From positions 62,001-126,000 of the forward strand of contig JAAFAB010000003.1 in the NCBI GenBank assembly GCA_018222585.1: a DNA stretch of 64,000 bases. The letters run 5' to 3'. Position 1 is the first letter of the stretch. Every line of letters begins with the position of its first letter. The notes beneath the pieces were generated by a model that saw only the letters and a program-made list of their open reading frames with translations, did not search any database and was not told the DNA's origin. A program made the translations under genes and the position numbers. Origin of the DNA: Paracoccaceae bacterium (lineage in GTDB: Bacteria; Pseudomonadota; Alphaproteobacteria; Rhodobacterales; Rhodobacteraceae). Shown piece after piece: positions 54,047 through 62,674 of this stretch.

Positions 54047-54123
54047 ATTGTCAATCATGAAATCACGTTTCAATCATTATGCAGCTGCAGCATGATCGAA
54101 CTTGATCATTCTTGATTGACAAT
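54047..54123. promoter_or_regulatory. Candidate RhaR operator region
   Basis: ATTGTCAATCA (54047-54057) and its exact inverse TGATTGACAAT (54113-54123) flank the promoter region of the divergent rhaR and rhaD genes. A further TCAATCAT lies at 54070-54077 and TTGATCATT near 54102-54110. Repeated TCAATCA units in this position fit a DeoR-type operator and possible looping. Confidence 0.6.
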
Positions 54124-54196
54124 CCGCAGCCGCCTGCGCAATCTCGCCCCGAAGAGGGCCGGAGGTCCAGCCCTGGAGGAGAGTGGAGGAGAGATC

Positions 54197-56293
54197 ATGA
54201 CAACCGCATCGACGCGGCTCGTTTCGCTGTGGGATGACGCGAGGGCCCAGGGCATGAGCGAGCCCGAGAAGCTGCTCTATCGCTCGAACCTCCTGGGCTC
54301 GGACAAGCGAGTCACCAACTACGGCGGCGGCAATACCTCGTGCAAGTGCCAGGAGGTCGACCCGCTGACCGGCGAGGCGACAGAGGTGCTCTGGGTCAAG
54401 GGCTCTGGCGGGGATGTCGGCACCATCAGGATGGACGGTTTCGCCACCCTCTACATGGACAAGATGCGCGCCCTGAAAGGCAAGTATCGCGGGGTGGCGT
54501 TCGAAGACGAGATGGTCGGCTACCTGCCGCATTGCACCTTCAACCTGAACCCCCGCGCCGCCTCCATCGACACGCCGCTGCACGCCTATGTGCCGAAGGC
54601 GCATGTCGACCACATGCACCCCGATGCGATCATCGCCATCGCGGCCTCGAAGAATTCGAAAGAGCTGACCGCCGAGATCTTCGGCGACGAGATCGGCTGG
54701 CTGCCCTGGAAGAAACCGGGCTACGAGCTGGGCCTGTGGCTGGAAGACTTCTGCCTGAAGAACCCCGACGCCAAGGGCGTGGTGCTGGAAAGCCACGGGC
54801 TGTTCACCTGGGATGACGATGCCAAGGCCTGCTACGAGCTGACGCTTGAGATCATCAACAAGGCCATCGCCTATTTCGAGGAAAAGACCGCAGGCGTGCC
54901 CGCCTTCGGTGGCGCGATCCACAAAAGCCTCGCCCCTGCGGCGCGCCGCGAAGTGGCCGCCAGGCTCATGCCCGCCATCCGTGGCTTCGTCTCGGGCCAA
55001 CAGCACATGGTCGGCAACTTCGAAGACAGCGAGACGGTGCTGGACTTCGTGAATGCCAAGGACATGCCGGCGCTGGCCGCGCTTGGCACCTCCTGCCCCG
55101 ACCACTTCCTGCGCACCAAGATCCGCCCGCTGGTGATCGACTTCGACCCGGCGCAGAACAACATCGACGCCGTGCTGGACGGGCTAGAAGCCCAGATCGC
55201 CGCCTACCGCGAGGATTACGCCGCCTATTACGAACGCTGCAAGCATGACGACAGCCCGGCCCTGCGCGACCCCAACGCGGTGGTCTACCTGGTCCCCGGC
55301 GTCGGCATGATCACCTTCGCCAAGGACAAGGCCACGGCGCGGATCTCGGGCGAGTTCTACGTCAACGCGATCAACGTGATGCGCGGTGCCTCCTCGGTCA
55401 GCGACTACGTCGGCCTGCCGGAACAGGAAGCCTTCGACATCGAGTACTGGCTTCTCGAAGAGGCCAAGCTGCAGCGGATGCCGAAGCCCAAGTCGCTGGC
55501 GGGCCGCGTCGCCATGGTTACCGGCGGTGCCGGTGGCATCGGCACGGCCACGGCGGAACGCTACCTGGCCGAAGGCGCCTGCGTGGTGCTGGCCGACATC
55601 AGCGCAGACAGCCTCAGCGCCACCAGGGACGCCCTGACCGCCAGCTACGGCCACGACGTGATCCGCTCGGTGATCATGGACGTCACCGACGAATCCGCCG
55701 TCGCCGCCGCCTATGCCGAGGCCTCGGTCGAGTTCGGCGGCGTCGACATCCTGGTCTCCAACGCCGGCATCGCGTCCTCGGCCCCGGTCGAAGAGACCAC
55801 GCTGGCGCTGTGGAACAGGAACATGGAGATCCTGTCGACCGGCTACTTCCTGGTCTCGCGCGAAGCCTTCAAGCTGATGCGCGTGCAGGGCATGGGCGGC
55901 TCGATCGTCTTCGTGGCCTCGAAGAACGGCCTCGCCGCCTCGCCCAATGCCTCGGCCTACTGCACCGCCAAGGCGAGCGAGATCCACCTGGCCCGCTGCC
56001 TGGCTCTGGAAGGGGCCGAGGCCGGGATCCGCGTCAACGTGGTGAACCCCGACGCGGTGCTGCGCGGCAGCAAGATCTGGGAAGGCGAATGGCTGGACCA
56101 GCGCGCCAGCACCTATGGCACCGACAAGGCGGGTCTGGAAGAGATGTACCGCAACCGCTCGATGCTGAAGCGCTCGGTCCTGCCCGAGGACATCGCCGAG
56201 GCGGCCTATTTCTTCGCATCCGAGAAATCGGCTAAATCCACCGGCAACATCCTCAACGTCGACGCCGGCAACGTGCAGGCCTTCACGCGCTAA
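54197..56293 (+). CDS. rhaD: Bifunctional rhamnulose-1-phosphate aldolase / lactaldehyde dehydrogenase
   Basis: A 698-residue fusion. Residues about 1-430 are a class II aldolase with NYGGGNTSCK, the metal-binding HVDHMHPDAI (His near 135-140) and the late ESHGLFTW. Residues about 435-698 are a short-chain dehydrogenase with VTGGAGGIGTATAERYL and the active-site YCTAKASEIHLA. It cleaves rhamnulose-1-phosphate to dihydroxyacetone phosphate and L-lactaldehyde, and the second domain oxidises the aldehyde. GGAGGAGAG precedes the ATG at 54197. It forms a plus-strand operon with rhaI. Confidence 0.93.
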   Translation: MTTASTRLVSLWDDARAQGMSEPEKLLYRSNLLGSDKRVTNYGGGNTSCKCQEVDPLTGEATEVLWVKGSGGDVGTIRMDGFATLYMDKMRALKGKYRGVAFEDEMVGYLPHCTFNLNPRAASIDTPLHAYVPKAHVDHMHPDAIIAIAASKNSKELTAEIFGDEIGWLPWKKPGYELGLWLEDFCLKNPDAKGVVLESHGLFTWDDDAKACYELTLEIINKAIAYFEEKTAGVPAFGGAIHKSLAPAARREVAARLMPAIRGFVSGQQHMVGNFEDSETVLDFVNAKDMPALAALGTSCPDHFLRTKIRPLVIDFDPAQNNIDAVLDGLEAQIAAYREDYAAYYERCKHDDSPALRDPNAVVYLVPGVGMITFAKDKATARISGEFYVNAINVMRGASSVSDYVGLPEQEAFDIEYWLLEEAKLQRMPKPKSLAGRVAMVTGGAGGIGTATAERYLAEGACVVLADISADSLSATRDALTASYGHDVIRSVIMDVTDESAVAAAYAEASVEFGGVDILVSNAGIASSAPVEETTLALWNRNMEILSTGYFLVSREAFKLMRVQGMGGSIVFVASKNGLAASPNASAYCTAKASEIHLARCLALEGAEAGIRVNVVNPDAVLRGSKIWEGEWLDQRASTYGTDKAGLEEMYRNRSMLKRSVLPEDIAEAAYFFASEKSAKSTGNILNVDAGNVQAFTR

Positions 56294-56300
56294 GATCCTG

Positions 56301-56324
56301 AATGGGGGCCGACCCGCCCCCATT
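56301..56324 (+). terminator. Hairpin after rhaD
   Basis: AATGGGGGC-CGACCC-GCCCCCATT, a 9-bp stem, follows the rhaD stop by 7 bases. It directly precedes repeat element copy B, which adds two more hairpins before rhaI. Confidence 0.6.
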
Positions 56325-56381
56325 CGACGGCTGAAAATACTCCGGGGGAGTCAGGCAGGGCCTGACGGGGGCAGCGCCCCC
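56323..56381 (+). repeat. Dispersed double-hairpin element, copy B
   Basis: The anchor TTCGACGGCTGAAAATACTC is followed by GGGGG, hairpin 1 (GTCAGGC-AGG-GCCTGAC, 56350-56366) and hairpin 2 (GGGGGC-AGC-GCCCCC, 56367-56381). The plan is the same as copy C, but the stem of hairpin 1 is different in sequence. It lies inside the rhaD-rhaI operon and could lower rhaI expression. Confidence 0.8.
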
Positions 56382-56422
56382 TCCCCGGCAGCAACAGGCG
56401 GCACCCCCGCCCGGGAGGACCC

Positions 56423-57697
56423 ATGATCACCAAGGACATCATCGAGGCCGGCAACGCCCCCCGCGCGGCGGATCTCGAAACCGACTATGCCGCCCTTGGC
56501 GCGCGCCTCGCCCGCAACGGCATCGCAATCGACGACCTGCTGGCCCGCGCCAGGGCCTTCGAGGTCGCCGTGCCTTCCTGGGGCACCGGAACCGGCGGCA
56601 CCCGCTTCGCCCGCTTCCCCGGCGGCGGCGAACCGGCGCACATCTTCGACAAGCTGGATGACTGCGGCGTCATCCACGGCCTCACCCGGGCCACCCCGCG
56701 CGTCTCGCTGCACATCCCCTGGGACAAGGCCGCGCCCGCCGACCTTCTGGCCAAGGCCGAAGAGCACGGCCTGGGCTTCGACGCGATGAACTCCAACACC
56801 TTCCAGGACCAGCCCGACCAGGCGCACAGCTACAAGTTCGGCTCGCTCTCCCATGTCGATGCGGCGACCCGCGCCCAGGCCATCGAGCACAATCTCGAAT
56901 GCATCGAGATCGGCCGGACCATCGGCTCCAAGGCGCTGACCGTCTGGATCGGCGACGGCGCCAACTTCCCCGGCCAGACCCACATGGGTCGCCAGTTCGA
57001 CCGCTACCTGGCCTCGATGAAGGAGATCTACGCCGGCCTGCCCGACGACTGGCGCATCTTCTCAGAACACAAGATCTACGAACCCGCCTTCTACTCTACC
57101 GTGGTGCAGGACTGGGGCACCTCGCTGCTGACCGCGCAGGAGCTGGGCGAGAAGGCCATGTGCCTCGTCGATCTGGGCCACCACGCGCCCAATGTGAACA
57201 TCGAGATGATCGTCTCGCGCCTGATCCGCGCGGGCAAGCTGGGCGGTTTCCACTTCAACGACAGCAAGTACGGCGACGATGACCTCGATTCGGGCACCAT
57301 CGAGCCCTACCGCCTGTTCCTCGTCTGGAACGAGCTGATGGATGCCGAAGGCACCCCCGGCCTCGATCTGGCCCACATGATCGACCAGAGCCACAACGTG
57401 ACCGACCCGATCGAAAGCCTGATGATCTCGGCCATGGAGATCCAGCGCGCCTGCGTGCAGGCCTCCCTCGTCGACCGTGTGGCGCTGGCAGGTTACCAGG
57501 AGGAAAACGACGCGCTGATGGCCTCGGCCACCCTGCGCGCGGCCTTCCGCACCGATGTGGAACCCATCCTCGCCATGGCCCGGATGCAGAGCGGCGGCGC
57601 CATCGACCCCATCGCCACCTACCGCGCCTCGGGCTACCGCGCCAGGGTCAGCGAGACGCGCCCCGCGGTCTCCGGCGCCGGTGGTGGCATCGTGTAG
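56423..57697 (+). CDS. rhaI: L-rhamnose isomerase (catabolic type)
   Basis: A 424-residue TIM-barrel isomerase of the Rhizobium RhaI type, distinct from E. coli RhaA. Marks include WGTGTGGTRFARFPGGGEP, NTFQDQPDQAHSYKFGSLSH, ALTVWIGDGANFPGQ, IFSEHKIYEPAFYSTVVQDWGTS and GHHAPNVNIE/ FHFNDSKYGDDDLDSG, which bring the metal-binding Glu, Asp and His residues. It converts L-rhamnose to L-rhamnulose. CGGGAGGACCC precedes the ATG. It is the second gene after rhaD, with element copy B between. Confidence 0.94.
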   Translation: MITKDIIEAGNAPRAADLETDYAALGARLARNGIAIDDLLARARAFEVAVPSWGTGTGGTRFARFPGGGEPAHIFDKLDDCGVIHGLTRATPRVSLHIPWDKAAPADLLAKAEEHGLGFDAMNSNTFQDQPDQAHSYKFGSLSHVDAATRAQAIEHNLECIEIGRTIGSKALTVWIGDGANFPGQTHMGRQFDRYLASMKEIYAGLPDDWRIFSEHKIYEPAFYSTVVQDWGTSLLTAQELGEKAMCLVDLGHHAPNVNIEMIVSRLIRAGKLGGFHFNDSKYGDDDLDSGTIEPYRLFLVWNELMDAEGTPGLDLAHMIDQSHNVTDPIESLMISAMEIQRACVQASLVDRVALAGYQEENDALMASATLRAAFRTDVEPILAMARMQSGGAIDPIATYRASGYRARVSETRPAVSGAGGGIV

Positions 57698-57707
57698 CGA
57701 AATCGGT

Positions 57708-57725
57708 CGCGCCCTGCAGGGCGCG
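57708..57725 (+). terminator. 18-bp perfect palindrome after rhaI
   Basis: CGCGCCCTG-CAGGGCGCG lies 10 bases past the rhaI stop. The folded stem is GC-rich with a minimal loop and no T tract, so its role as a terminator is tentative. Confidence 0.45.
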
Positions 57726-57748
57726 GCCGTCTGACCTCTCGCGGCGCC

Positions 57749-57931
57749 CTACTGGCCCGCCTTGCGCGCCAGGGCCTGTTGCGACCGGATCTGGTCCATC
57801 GTCGCCAACACCATGGCCATGCGCTTTTCGTCCGGCGGGTGGGTGCCCCAGAAGCTGAGCTGACCCCCGCCCGACCGCGCCGCCTCGTCGCGGGCGAAGA
57901 ACTGCGCGCCCTTCTGTCCCGGAATGCGGCC
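57749..57931 (-). pseudogene. M48 metallopeptidase, C-terminal remnant
   Basis: In one minus-strand frame 60 codons read GRIPGQKGAQFFARDEAARS... then FWGTHPPDEKRMAMVL and end at a TAG (57749-57751). The THPP-x-x-x-R block is typical of the tail of M48 family membrane-linked zinc peptidases. Upstream the frame meets a stop at 57932-57934 and the similarity ends, so the HExxH part is missing. There is no start codon. This looks like a gene cut by a rearrangement or insertion, with the tRNA-Lys gene about 1 kb away. Confidence 0.7.
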
Positions 57932-58142
57932 CTAGAATCGCTGAGCTCAGTGGATCGGCCAGTAAAAAAACTAGATTACCAACAAGCTAGTCGGCAGGAC
58001 CACTCGGCTTGACACACAAGAGCAACGCTCGCTTTCCAACGAAGGAGACCGGAAGGGCGACCGCGCTCGGCTTGGACAAAGGGAATATTCTAGCCTCAGA
58101 CTACTGCCGAGCACTCGCATGAGCCTTCAACTGTACCGGCTG

Positions 58143-58155
58143 AGAGCAAAGCTCT
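58143..58155 (-). terminator. Short hairpin after membrane coiled-coil gene
   Basis: AGAGC-AAA-GCTCT (5-bp stem) lies about 40 bases past the stop of the gene at 58196. The surrounding 57935-58195 stretch is less GC-rich and holds no recognised gene. Confidence 0.3.
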
Positions 58156-58195
58156 ATTTCACCCCCCAACTAAGAGAACGACTGCGATCCGCGCC

Positions 58196-58699
58196 CTACA
58201 ACCGCCGCTCCGGCGCCTTCGGCTCAGGAGGCAGATCCAGCTCTAGCGCTTCCAACTTGGAGACTATGGCGCGAAGAGCTCCAATCTCGCCTGACAATTT
58301 CCCGTCGTCCCGCGCTACACCTACAGAGCGCACCTGATCCGCCTGTTCCTGAATTCGGCGCGCGCTCTGCCTCACTTCTCGCACACGCCGGAGCTCAGGC
58401 GATCGTTTTGTAGCCTCGAAGTGACCTAGGGGCGGAATGGTCTGGTCCAGATGCGCATTCCAAGTGCGGTCCGACAGGTCGCAGCGGACCCGCAGATCAT
58501 GCCCCGCTCTCTCTACCTCTCCAAAGGCACGTTCCAGGCCCTCTATCGCTCGCTCAGCCTCTGAGCGCTTGCTGTCCCTCCGGGTCGCGGCAGTTTGAAC
58601 ATAGGCAAGCACCGCGAATATCAGCGCACCTGCACTGACTCCCAGGCTAAGCACCTCCATCACATGCGCTAGCAGCCACTCTCTCCATTCTCCTGCCAT
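58196..58699 (-). CDS. Small membrane-anchored coiled-coil protein, unknown
   Basis: A 167-residue protein with one N-terminal membrane helix (about 12-35, VMEVLSLGVSAGALIFAVLAYVQ) followed by charged, helical sequence likely to form coiled coils (about 40-70 and 100-155). GGAGGAGCGG lies just before the ATG, a strong ribosome site. The coding region is less GC-rich than its neighbours and uses codons such as AGA/AGC more freely, which suggests recent acquisition. It is between a truncated peptidase gene and tRNA-Lys. I recognise no family. Confidence 0.65.
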   Translation of the reverse strand: MAGEWREWLLAHVMEVLSLGVSAGALIFAVLAYVQTAATRRDSKRSEAERAIEGLERAFGEVERAGHDLRVRCDLSDRTWNAHLDQTIPPLGHFEATKRSPELRRVREVRQSARRIQEQADQVRSVGVARDDGKLSGEIGALRAIVSKLEALELDLPPEPKAPERRL

Positions 58700-58875
58700 A
58701 CCGCTCCTCCATCACGACAGTTGAGGCCGATTTGGTGACGAGAGCAGGGAGCAACTAGAACGCCAAGTTTCGCCCACTCTCACCCGTTGCGTATCCGCAT
58801 CACCTTGAATCGCGCACCCGCTGATTCCTTGGTATTTCTACGCTGCACCCGCCGCGGCCGAACCCAATGCCCCGA

Positions 58876-58904
58876 AAAGAAAAAAGCCCCGCGACCCGGG
58901 CTTT
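58876..58904 (-). terminator. Rho-independent terminator after tRNA-Lys
   Basis: On the minus strand AAAGCCC-8 bases-GGGCTTT is followed by a T run (58876-58885 read in reverse). It lies 30 bases past the tRNA 3-prime end. Confidence 0.85.
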
Positions 58905-58934
58905 GCCGAAGATCGCGAGGCTTCTTGAATACAG

Positions 58935-59010
58935 TGGTGAGCCGTGATGGGTTCGAACCATCGACCTACTGATTAAAAGTCAGTTGCTCTACCAGCTGAG
59001 CTAACGGCCC
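58935..59010 (-). tRNA. tRNA-Lys (TTT)
   Basis: The 76-base cloverleaf has an acceptor stem GGGCCGT/ACGGCTC, a D arm with AGCTCAGCTGGTAGAGC, anticodon stem ACTGA/TCAGT with loop CTTTTAA (anticodon TTT), a T arm with GGTTCGAACC and an encoded CCA. The discriminator is A. The 3-prime end faces the small membrane gene and peptidase remnant, the side where integrating elements insert. Confidence 0.97.
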
Positions 59011-59149
59011 ACTGTGGGCGCGTCTCTAAGCGGGGGGCGGAGGATGGTCAAGCGGGAATCAGAAAAAAGATAACAGAAATGTAGCAGGCGCATGGAAGAC
59101 CGGCCCGGCGCGCCTTTTCAACAAGGGGCCAAGGGTCTATATCGCCGCA

Positions 59150-59986
59150 ATGCAGATGCAGGATTTCCCCGATGGCCTGCCCTTCATGAAGATGCATGGG
59201 CTGGGCAACGACTTCGTCGTCATCGACTCGCGCGGGCGCGGGGCGGTGACCACGCCCGCGCTGGCACGCGCCGTCGGCGACCGCCACAGGGGCGTCGGCT
59301 TCGACCAGCTGGCCGAGATCCGCGACGGCGAGGACAGCGACATCTGCCTGGACTTCTGGAACAGCGACGGCAGCCGCGCCGGGGCCTGCGGCAATGCCAC
59401 CCGCTGCGTCGCCGCCTACGTGATGGCCGAGACCGGACGCGACCAGCTCTCGATCCGCACCGCGCGGGGGCTGCTGCAGGCGGCCCGCGTCGGGGAGGTC
59501 ACCTGGGTCAACATGGGGCCGCCGCAACTGGATTGGCGCGAGGTGCCGCTGGCGCGTGCGATGGAGGTCACCGAGCTGCCGCTGCCCGGCAACCCCGTCG
59601 CCGTCGGCATGGGCAACCCCCATTGCGTCTTCGTGGTGCCCGATGCCGGGGCCGTGGCGCTGACCGTGGATGGCCCGAAAATCGAGACCGACCCGCTGTT
59701 CCCCGAAAAGACCAACGTGGAGTTCGTCGAAGTCCGCAACCGCGCCGAGGTACGGATGCGGGTCTGGGAACGCGGCACCGGAGTAACGCTGGCCTGCGGT
59801 TCGGGCGCCTGCGCCACGGTGGTCGCCACCGCGCTGCGCGGCCTGACCGACCGGCAGGTGAAGATGGAACTCGACGGCGGCTGGCTGGAACTGGACTGGC
59901 GCGAGGATGGCGTCTGGATGGGCGGCCCCGTGGCCCATGTCTTCGACGGCACCTTCCCTGCCGCCTTCCTGGCCGAGGTGGCCTGA
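59150..59986 (+). CDS. dapF: Diaminopimelate epimerase
   Basis: A 278-residue enzyme that converts LL- to meso-diaminopimelate in lysine and peptidoglycan synthesis. The two active-site Cys are in ACGNATRC (C80) and ACGSGACAT (about C216), and KMHGLGNDF lies at residues 14-22. The start at 59150 gives about 12 residues before the conserved block; the ATG at 59156 is also possible. The mtaB gene starts on the base after its stop codon. Confidence 0.96.
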   Translation: MQMQDFPDGLPFMKMHGLGNDFVVIDSRGRGAVTTPALARAVGDRHRGVGFDQLAEIRDGEDSDICLDFWNSDGSRAGACGNATRCVAAYVMAETGRDQLSIRTARGLLQAARVGEVTWVNMGPPQLDWREVPLARAMEVTELPLPGNPVAVGMGNPHCVFVVPDAGAVALTVDGPKIETDPLFPEKTNVEFVEVRNRAEVRMRVWERGTGVTLACGSGACATVVATALRGLTDRQVKMELDGGWLELDWREDGVWMGGPVAHVFDGTFPAAFLAEVA

Positions 59987-61246
59987 ATGGCACCCCAGCC
60001 GCCCAAGTTCGCGACCCTCGGCTGTCGTCTGAACGCCTACGAGACCGAGGCCATGAAGGCCATGGCCGCCGAGGCGGGCCTGGGCGACGCGGTGATCGTC
60101 AACACCTGCGCCGTCACCGCCGAGGCCGTGCGCAAGGCCCGCCAGGACATCCGCCGCCTGCGCCGTGAAAACCCGAACGCCCGCCTGATCGTCACCGGCT
60201 GCGCCGCCCAGACCGAGCCCGAGACCTTCTCGGCCATGTCCGAGGTCGACATGGTGATCGGCAACACCGAGAAGATGCAGCCCGCGACCTGGGCGAAGCT
60301 TGGTCCCGATTTCATCGGCCAGACCGAGCGCGTGCAGGTCGACGACATCATGTCGGTGCAGGAGACCGCCGGCCACCTGATCGACGGCTTCGGCACACGT
60401 TCCCGCGCCTATGTCCAGGTGCAGAACGGCTGCGATCACCGCTGCACCTTCTGCATCATCCCCTATGGCCGGGGCAATTCGCGCTCGGTCCCCGCCGGCG
60501 TGGTGGTCGACCAGATCAAGCGGCTGGTGCAGCAGGGCTACAACGAGGTGGTGCTGACCGGGGTCGACCTGACCTCCTGGGGCGCCGACCTGCCCGCCGC
60601 GCCGCGCCTCGGTGACCTGGTGATGCGCATCCTGCGGCTGACCGACGTGCCCCGCCTGCGGATCAGCTCGATCGATTCGATCGAGGCGGACGAGGCGCTG
60701 ATGCAGGCCATCGCGACCGAGCCGCGCCTGATGCCGCACCTGCACCTGTCCCTGCAGGCCGGAGACGACATGATCCTGAAGCGGATGAAGCGCCGCCACC
60801 TGCGCGACGATGCCATCCGCTTCTGTGAGGACGCCCGCAAGCTGCGCCCCGAGATGACTTTCGGCGCCGACATCATCGCCGGCTTCCCGACCGAGACCGA
60901 AGAGATGTTCCAGAACTCGCTGAAGCTGGTCGAGGACTGCGACCTGACCTGGCTGCATGTCTTCCCCTATTCGAAACGCGAAGGCACCCCGGCGGCGAAG
61001 ATCCCGACCCAGGTCAACGGCAAGGTGATCAAGGACCGCGCCGCCCGGCTGCGCGCCGCCGGCGACGCCCAGGTCGCCCGCCACCTCGCCGCCCAGCAGG
61101 GTCGCGACCACCGGGTGCTGATGGAAAGCCCGCGCATGGGCCGGACCGAGCAGTTCACCGAGGTGCATTTCAGCGCCGACCAGCCCGAGGGCCAGATCGT
61201 CGCCGCGCGGATCCTCGGACAGGACGCCGGGCACCTCCTCGCCTGA
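59987..61246 (+). CDS. mtaB: tRNA t6A37 methylthiotransferase MtaB
   Basis: A 419-residue radical-SAM enzyme that adds a methylthio group to t6A37 of tRNAs reading ANN codons. The N-terminal cluster Cys are in TLGCRLNAYE, NTCAVT and TGCAAQ; the radical-SAM CxxxCxxC is in NGCDHRCTFCIIPYGRG near residue 150. The TRAM domain at the end is short. Its ATG follows directly on the dapF stop, indicating coupling; dapF-mtaB is a common pair in alphaproteobacteria. Confidence 0.94.
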   Translation: MAPQPPKFATLGCRLNAYETEAMKAMAAEAGLGDAVIVNTCAVTAEAVRKARQDIRRLRRENPNARLIVTGCAAQTEPETFSAMSEVDMVIGNTEKMQPATWAKLGPDFIGQTERVQVDDIMSVQETAGHLIDGFGTRSRAYVQVQNGCDHRCTFCIIPYGRGNSRSVPAGVVVDQIKRLVQQGYNEVVLTGVDLTSWGADLPAAPRLGDLVMRILRLTDVPRLRISSIDSIEADEALMQAIATEPRLMPHLHLSLQAGDDMILKRMKRRHLRDDAIRFCEDARKLRPEMTFGADIIAGFPTETEEMFQNSLKLVEDCDLTWLHVFPYSKREGTPAAKIPTQVNGKVIKDRAARLRAAGDAQVARHLAAQQGRDHRVLMESPRMGRTEQFTEVHFSADQPEGQIVAARILGQDAGHLLA

Positions 61247-61325
61247 GCCAGCAAAGAGCGGTTGCACCCGGCCGGTCGCCGCCGCATCCTGCGCCCGATC
61301 CAGCACCAGCTCCCGCAAGGCCCAG

Positions 61326-61934
61326 ATGCATCCCAATCCCACCTACCGCCAGGCCGACGAGGCACTGAACCTTGCCTTCGCCGCCGAGCAGGGCGCGGGG
61401 CTGCTGTGCCTGTCGTCCGAAGGGGCGCCCCTCGCCGCCCAGACCCCCTTCGCGATCCGTGACGGCCATGTCTTCCTGCACCTGGTGCGCTCCAACCCGG
61501 TCGCCCGCGCCGCCCCCGGCCCCGCCCGGCTGATCGTCGCCGGGCCACAGGGCTATGTCTCGCCCGACTGGTACGGGCTGGAAGACCAGGTGCCGACCTG
61601 GAACTACGTCTCGGTCCATCTGACCGGGTCGCTGGAACCGCTGCCCCAGGAAGAGATGCGCGACGTTCTCGACATGCTTTCGGAAGAGTTCGAGACCCGC
61701 CTGCTGCCGAAGCCGGTCTGGACGGCCGACAAGATGCCCCAGGACCTGATGGTGCGGCTGATGCGGATGATCCAGCCGTTCCGCATGAAGATCGAAACGG
61801 TCGAGGGCACCTGGAAGCTGGCGCAGAACAAGCCCGAACCGGCCCGTCTCGCCGCCGCCGAGGCACTGGCGGGCGGCGCCACGGGCCAGGACCTCCTCCG
61901 GCTGGCCGCGCTGATGCGCGACCCGCCTGCCTGA
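61326..61934 (+). CDS. FMN-binding PaiB-like protein
   Basis: A 202-residue protein of the PaiB / FMN-binding negative transcriptional regulator family, a split-barrel flavin fold. Marks are MHPNPTYRQ at the start, FLHLVRSNPVAR, YVSPDWYG and VPTWNYVSVHLTGSLE (near 90-105), and the final IETVEGTWKLAQNKPE. Despite the family name, a direct DNA-binding role is poorly supported; it may be an FMN oxidoreductase. It starts 79 bases after mtaB and is followed by a GST gene. Confidence 0.88.
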   Translation: MHPNPTYRQADEALNLAFAAEQGAGLLCLSSEGAPLAAQTPFAIRDGHVFLHLVRSNPVARAAPGPARLIVAGPQGYVSPDWYGLEDQVPTWNYVSVHLTGSLEPLPQEEMRDVLDMLSEEFETRLLPKPVWTADKMPQDLMVRLMRMIQPFRMKIETVEGTWKLAQNKPEPARLAAAEALAGGATGQDLLRLAALMRDPPA

Positions 61935-61958
61935 CACCCCTGATCTGAAAGGAAGATC

Positions 61959-62588
61959 ATGCCCACTGACCACATCATCGCGGACCATACGCTGTTCAGC
62001 TCCCCGGCCTCGCCCTATGTCCGCAAGGTCCGTTGCATGATGCGCGAACTGAACCTGGAGGATCGCGTGGCCGAGAAGGTGGTGACCACCAACGCGCTGG
62101 AAACCGACCCCGATCTCGCCGCCGCCAATCCGCTTGGCCGCATCCCCGCCCTGGCCCGCACCGGCGCGCCGACGCTCTGCGACAGCCGGGTGATCACCCG
62201 CTACCTGAACGATCTCGCCGGCGGCGACCTCTACCCCGAGGACCGGCTCTGGCAGGTCCTGACGCTGGAGGCGCTCTGCGACGGGATGCTGGATAGCGCC
62301 GTCGCCATGGTCTACGAGCGCCGCCTGCGCAGCGAGGACAAGGTCGACGAGGGCTGGCTGGACGCCCAATGGCGCAAGGTCACCCGCACGCTGGACCGGC
62401 TGGAAAGCGACTGGACCGACAGCCTCTCGACCCCCTTCGACGCGGGCCAGATCGCCCTCGCCTCGGCCCTCGGCTATCTCGACCTGCGGCACGGCGACCG
62501 CGGCTGGCGCGACGGTCACCCGACCCTCTCGGCCTGGGTGGACGAGATCGCGACCCGCCCCAGCCTTGCGGCAACCGCCCCCGCCTGA
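61959..62588 (+). CDS. Glutathione S-transferase family protein
   Basis: A 209-residue GST. The thioredoxin-like N-terminal domain (about 9-90) has SSPASPYVRKVRCMMREL, with Ser residues in the position of the catalytic residue, and LGRIPALARTGAPTLCDSRVITRYL (glutathione-binding cis-Pro and the SR motif, split). The helical C-terminal domain follows. AAAGGAAG precedes the ATG. It probably conjugates or reduces small electrophiles in the cytosol; substrate unknown. Confidence 0.9.
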   Translation: MPTDHIIADHTLFSSPASPYVRKVRCMMRELNLEDRVAEKVVTTNALETDPDLAAANPLGRIPALARTGAPTLCDSRVITRYLNDLAGGDLYPEDRLWQVLTLEALCDGMLDSAVAMVYERRLRSEDKVDEGWLDAQWRKVTRTLDRLESDWTDSLSTPFDAGQIALASALGYLDLRHGDRGWRDGHPTLSAWVDEIATRPSLAATAPA

Positions 62589-62614
62589 AGGTGCACCCGG
62601 CACCGACCGGGCAA

Positions 62615-62630
62615 TGAGTATTTATGGCCT
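62615..62630 (-). repeat. Inverted partial anchor of the dispersed element
   Basis: TGAGTATTTATGGCCT is close to the reverse complement of the anchor GGCCTCAAATACTC found 60 bases downstream in copy C. The element may thus have an inverted second end here. Confidence 0.4.
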
Positions 62631-62674
62631 CAGAATGGAAACAGGACGGTGCAGCCCGCACCCCTTGCCCCCAA

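Noticed and set aside
58787-58972. Short plus-strand frame ending in SRDGFEPSTY
   Set aside because: It runs into the tRNA-Lys gene; the tail is the translation of the tRNA complement, a common false call.
59048-61342. A 764-codon minus-strand frame opposite dapF and mtaB
   Set aside because: dapF and mtaB carry all their catalytic Cys on the plus strand; the minus product has no motif.
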